Origin: Himantopus leucocephalus
Taxonomy: Eukaryota; Chordata; Aves; Charadriiformes; Recurvirostridae
DNA: 64,000 bases
Assembly (NCBI GenBank): GCA_003993805.1
Contig: RSEF01000012.1
Location: 9,697,175 to 9,761,174 of the forward strand
Direction of reading: 5' to 3'
Below, piece after piece: positions 59,857 to 64,000 of the stretch (its first letter is position 1; every line of letters starts with the position of its first letter). The translations under genes were made by a program, and so were the position numbers. The notes beneath the pieces are model-generated. The model was not told the origin of the DNA. It did no database searches and saw nothing but the letters and a program-made list of their open reading frames with translations.

Positions 59857-62539
59857 AGGAGGGCGAGCATCCCAGTAATGGTGGGAAACCAACCCTGCTC
59901 CTAACCCCTCACGTGCCGGACCGCAGCTCTGCTCCACCAAACTCCCAAGAAAAGACGAATCACTCAACATTTATCAGTTCAAAACACCCGTGCAATTAGC
60001 AAGGATTTTTTTTTTCTCCCTCCCTCCAGTATAATTATATACATTCTAATGCAATTACCACCCCTGTATTTTGTACATTAAACAGTAGGCAACCGAAGGA
60101 AGAGAGAGGCTTTATTTTTCTTGGCTTCGCCTTTCTGAAAATAATAGTATGTTGCAAAACAGCTCCGGCAGAAGGGCTTATCTTCCCCGGAGAAAGAGGG
60201 GGAGCAGACAGAAAATGGGAAGGGGGATGGAGGGACCTCCCGAAGGGAAAGCAGGGATTGCAGTGACCCTCCACGCCGCCCTCGCCCTCCCACGTACCTA
60301 CACCTCAAAACCGTCCCCGATCCCAGGGGTAGGACTCGGAAACAGCCTCAGCCTCCGTCCTCCACCGCCGACAGAAAGGAAAACCAAATCAAGCAAATGG
60401 TCGTCGGTTACTCAACCCCCGAAGCCGGGGTCATTAGCCGGATTAAAGTTCCCAAGCTCCGGCCGGCAGCACGGATAGCAAAGCGCAGTTAAACTGCCCA
60501 AATTGGATTACTACCGCTCTGGGTCTCCGTGCCAAGTTGGCCAGCGGATTGCGGGATGCTTGAGACGAGGAGGCGGGCGCGGAGCCCCCGGGCTGATCCG
60601 CAGGCTGCTGAGGAGGAAGAGGAGAGGTGGGTAAGGAGACGGTCCCCGCACAGCGGGTCCCCCAGAGCCCCGCAGCCTGGCACCCCTGCCATGCCCTCAC
60701 CCTGGGCACTTTCTCCAGCGAAATCCCTCACAAGCCCAGCTCAAGGAGCAAAGAGGATATCACGCCGTGGTTCGCACCAGGCCCCGGATCAACCCCAGCG
60801 ATAACAAATCTCCTCCGCGGTTCAGGCGGCTCACCAGGGTCTTGGTCCCCAGGCACAGACCGGCACGCAGCAGCCCACGGGGCAGGGGTGGACTCGGCCC
60901 CCATCATGCCAAGGCACCCCACACCACAGGGATGGAGGGGTCAGCCAAAATAGTCCGCCTCACACTGTGCCAGGAGACTTCAGAGGAGAAAGGAGCAAAA
61001 GTGTTTGTGGAGCATGAGCCCGACAGTCTGGACGTGGAGTTTTTCTCCAGACTCAAACATCTCGGCACACCGGCAACAAGGAGGAGGTTGGCCAAGCCTT
61101 GGCTAAAGGGAAAATAAACTTTTAAATGTTTTTAATTCAGGGCTTTAAGTGGTGGCTTCCACCTGGAACAAGGGCTGGAGGCAGGCGTGGGGATGCTCAG
61201 GGAAGCAAGACAAGCAAGGACACCACCCCATGCCCGGCCGCACTCTGACAAGCTGGTGGGAAGACGTGCATTTTGGCTACACGACACGCTGAGCACAGGG
61301 CAGACCGAGCCGTGTCTGCCCATGCCTGGCATGGAAACCATCAAGATTCATTTCTTGGCTTGAGCTTTTCTCCTCCATGATACACAAGACGTTTGCTCAA
61401 ACCTAACTTCCAAGCACAGCTGGAGAACCACGCTGGGATATCCACACAGCTTCCATACTGCATCCACAGCCGGGACTAAGAGGGGCATAGCTGAGGCTGC
61501 GGCTCAGAAACAGTGGCAGAGCACGCATGTTCTCACCACATACCACCACCTATCTGCACTGGGATGTTCCCCATAGCCCTGCCCAGAACGTGTCACGGGC
61601 TACAGCCAGAGAAGAAGGTGACTGCCTCCAGCCTGAAGCCAAACCAGCCACCCAAGCACTGGCCGGTGGCAAACCCTCGCTACTCCCCATTTCACATGGA
61701 GCCACCATGCTCAGCACCTTACTGGGAAAAGGGGCCCCAGCCCAAACCCAGGAGAGGTAAGGGATCGGGGGCCATGCTGAACCAAGCTCCCCATCACTCA
61801 TGATTCCCAGCCCTTGGGCCTTCCTACACACACACGGCCCACCATCGAGAGCCATTCACCAGTCAAACACTGGCCAGGAGCCTTCTGCCTACTGGTTTCT
61901 TCCACAGAGCACACAAGCATCTAATGACACAATCTGGAGGAGACAGCAACGGATCACAGAGAGCAGAAATCCAAGGTCTCCACTCATATATCCCACCAGC
62001 CCAGGTCAACGCAATATCCAAGCTTGCGGGCAGCGAGGATGGCATATAGGCATCGGGGTGACCCATGCCCACCTTCCCCTTGCTGCACGGAGGGATGGCA
62101 GCACCCCCGCAGCCCTGCCCCTTCCAAGGTCCACCTTCCTTCTGCTGTGCCAGGGGTGCCAGAAAAACATGACTCACTGTGGACACAAGCGACCACAGCA
62201 CCGAAACTCCCTACACGGAGAGACGGTCACAAGAAAGCCCCGTGGGACCGAGCAGAAGCCCGACACTGCGGGCAAGGCTCCCCCCGGCTTTGCGGGGAGC
62301 TGACGGTGCCAGCACGGCAGCACCGGGCTCTCCCGCTCGGAAATTCCCAGCTCGGGGCCAAGTCCGGCTCTCGCCGGTGGTTAGTGCTACAGCCGGGAGC
62401 GAGGCAGGCAGCAACAAAGGCCCTGACCCGCGCTCAGCCTAGAGAATAAACATGTACGAGTTTCCTTCATTAAGTCCGATCCCAGAGCCAAATCCTTCCC
62501 TTTGTTCGTCAGATGTCAAACGCAGCGAACCCACCGACA

Positions 62540-62890
62540 TAAAATGCCCGGCGTGTGACATTTACACCCGGGGAGCAGGGCCGGGGCCGGCCCCCGGCTG
62601 CTGCCGGGATGGAGGAGGGGAGGCAGCCCTGCCAGCACGCAGCAGCGCCGCTTTTATTACCCTCTTCCATTTCGGCTGCGCAAAAGCTCCGGCGAAAACA
62701 GCGCTCGCCCGGAGCCGCCGGCGTGGCCCTCGGCCCCGTCTCCTCCGCTGGAGTTCAGAGTTTTGTTTATCGCTCGCAGGGCTCCCCGCCTCGCACGGGA
62801 AAAGGGCTTTGTGTTACGGAGAGGCGCGAGGGGCTCTCCTCCACGGCTCCGTGCACAGCCCGAGCCTGCACGAAGGCGGATGCCTCCGCT
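62540..62890. promoter_or_regulatory. CpG-rich patch upstream of exon 2, candidate promoter or island
   Basis: CpG-dense sequence (GCCGGGGCCGGCCCCCGG-like core at about 62580-62598; CGCTCGCCCGGAGCCGCCGG around 62704-62723) follows an AT-rich block and precedes copy 2 of the palindromic unit. It is one of the two best places in the window for a first exon of PLXNA1. No splice donor could be assigned with confidence. Confidence 0.3.
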
Positions 62891-63001
62891 CTGCTCCAAA
62901 CGCAACGCATCTATTGAAAAAAAAAAAAACCCACCAACATACGCTGAGAGGGGAAAACTCTTGCTGGTGCCACCGAAACTTTAGTCTTCAGGGTACTGAA
63001 G

Positions 63002-63272
63002 AATTTTTTCCCCCAACACAAGCACCGATGGGAATCTGCCTCTCCTCTCGCCAGGGATTTCCTTCGGCAAGAGCCTGAATATTTTGACACACACGCAGTT
63101 GCTTAACTAAGCACGTAAAGCAAAGGGACTCAGCAGAGCTTCTACAGCGATGCTGAGATTTGCCTGGATGGGGGTAGCGCCGGTTGTGTCCGGGGCCCGA
63201 TCCTCTGCTATCGCAGAGGATCGGGCCCCGGACACAACCGGCGCTACCCCAAGGAGGGGCTCGGAGCATCCC
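63002..63272. repeat. 271-bp duplicated unit, copy 2
   Basis: The partner of 59586-59856, about 97% identical by eye with no indels. It lies about 0.7 kb from the end of the window. Downstream sequence (63280-63530) is CpG-dense and unrelated to the flank of copy 1. Confidence 0.9.
63171..63250. repeat. Perfect inverted repeat, 38-bp arms, spacer TATC (copy 2)
   Basis: The left arm 63171-63208 and right arm 63213-63250 are exact reverse complements, with spacer TATC at 63209-63212. The arms are identical to those of copy 1 over 37 bp and extend one base pair further. The spacer is the reverse complement of the copy 1 spacer. Confidence 0.97.
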
Positions 63273-63781
63273 GCACGACAGAAAGCCCGACCTTCCCACA
63301 GCCCCTCGGGAAGCGGCGCATCCAGGCTCACCGCTCTCGGAGGAGCGGCGCCGGCAGCCGAAGCCGTAGGCAGATGGGGAGCACCGGATCGCGAGCACAA
63401 TCGGGTGATTTTGAATCCAAACTTCCTTACCAGCCTTCCTTACGGCCCCGCGCCGCCGCCAGCGACGGCATCCACCGGCACCAGCAGACCGCACCACGAC
63501 GAGCGGGCAGAAGCAGAAACCTTCCCCCCTCGCAGGCGCTTAAGAAATTATCCGTGCATCCTCCCAGAGGCTTCTGCCCTGCTGATTTTCCTTGGCTTCT
63601 CCACCTTTCCACCCCGTTCGGTCACGAGTGTCTTGAGAGAGGGACATCGAGTCACTCATTTTACCCACTGAGTATATACAAAAGACCCTGAGATTGTTCA
63701 GGAAGCAATTAGCCGCTGTTCAGAGGAAAATGGTGTTTTCAAATGGATAACCTTTGATGTAGTCAATAGCCTCAGCTCCTC

Positions 63782-63969
63782 TTTTTTTTTTTTTTTTTTC
63801 CTTGGCCTGTGGAGAGTAAAGGCTGAACACATTTGCTACGNAGCCCTCGCTCAGCAAAAAAGGATTTTCTCGCAAGCCGGAGGAAAAGCAGCTTCGGGAA
63901 GGCAGCTCATCTGCCCAACTTTTCTCCCCTCCGTGTCCCAGAGCATACGGGAACGATCATGAATATTCA

Positions 63970-64000
<31 letters not shown>
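63782..64000. other. Low-complexity window end: T run, N, C run
   Basis: Nineteen T at 63782-63800, one N at 63841, and 30 consecutive C at 63971-64000 where the window stops. A long homopolymer next to an N suggests the edge of a contig or poorly resolved GC-rich sequence. Confidence 0.7.

Larger units (their letters stand above)
50990..64000 (-). other. PLXNA1: PLXNA1 intron 1 and/or 5' flank
   Basis: Upstream of exon 2 no further plexin coding sequence or other gene is recognisable. In plexin-A genes a noncoding first exon usually precedes exon 2, but none could be placed here from sequence alone. Content: AT-rich islands at about 53735-53840, 55600-55860, 59220-59400, 59990-60150 and 62440-62540; CpG-dense patches at 57850-58600, 62540-62890 and 63280-63530; a 34-bp alternating purine-pyrimidine tract at 54432-54465; the duplicated palindromic unit; one N (63841); 19 T at 63782-63800; and 30 C at the end. 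The true first exon and promoter may be in a CpG patch or beyond the window. Confidence 0.6.

Noticed and set aside
59586..63272. Integrated viral hairpin terminus (flip/flop-like spacer)
   Set aside because: The inverted spacer recalls hairpin-ended viral genomes, but there is no T-shaped structure and no viral open frame between or beside the copies.

Overview
This window is vertebrate genomic DNA, most likely from a bird or another sauropsid. Seven spliced exons on the minus strand form one split coding sequence, all with GT/AG borders. Recognisable transposon sequence is sparse, and the one clear element is an old, decayed CR1/L3-type LINE. The gene is plexin-A1 (PLXNA1), a single-pass receptor for class 3 semaphorins acting with neuropilin. 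The paralogue call rests on segments that follow plexin-A1 rather than A2, A3 or A4, chiefly exon 6 ([19 protein letters not shown]) and exon 7 ([21 protein letters not shown]).

Layout, right to left along the gene: 50990-64000 is intron 1 and/or 5' flank with no recognisable coding sequence. Exon 2 (49747-50949 coding) carries the signal peptide and most of the sema domain. Exon 3 is 43351-43533. A 29.9-kb intron 3 (13422-43350) follows. Exons 4-8 lie at 13281-13421, 11094-11194, 10500-10623, 8199-8352 and 7482-7581. The window ends inside intron 8 (1-7481). Together the exons encode about 668 residues: signal peptide, sema domain, the complete first PSI domain, the following linker and the first cysteine of PSI-2. 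The other IPT domains, the transmembrane helix and the cytoplasmic GAP region lie outside the window to the left. Intron phases chain without a break across all seven exons, so nothing suggests a pseudogene.

The rest is noncoding. It holds AT-rich islands with clustered homeodomain, POU, FOX and TCF/LEF-like motifs, which are candidate enhancers; CpG-rich patches; short microsatellites; and two places with a single N. The most unusual structure is a 271-bp unit present twice in direct orientation 3,416 bp apart (59586-59856 and 63002-63272). Each copy contains a perfect inverted repeat with 37-38-bp arms, and the 4-bp spacers of the two copies are reverse complements of each other. It matches no element family I know. 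It could be real hairpin DNA or an assembly problem near a contig end, and the window closes 0.7 kb later in a run of 30 C.
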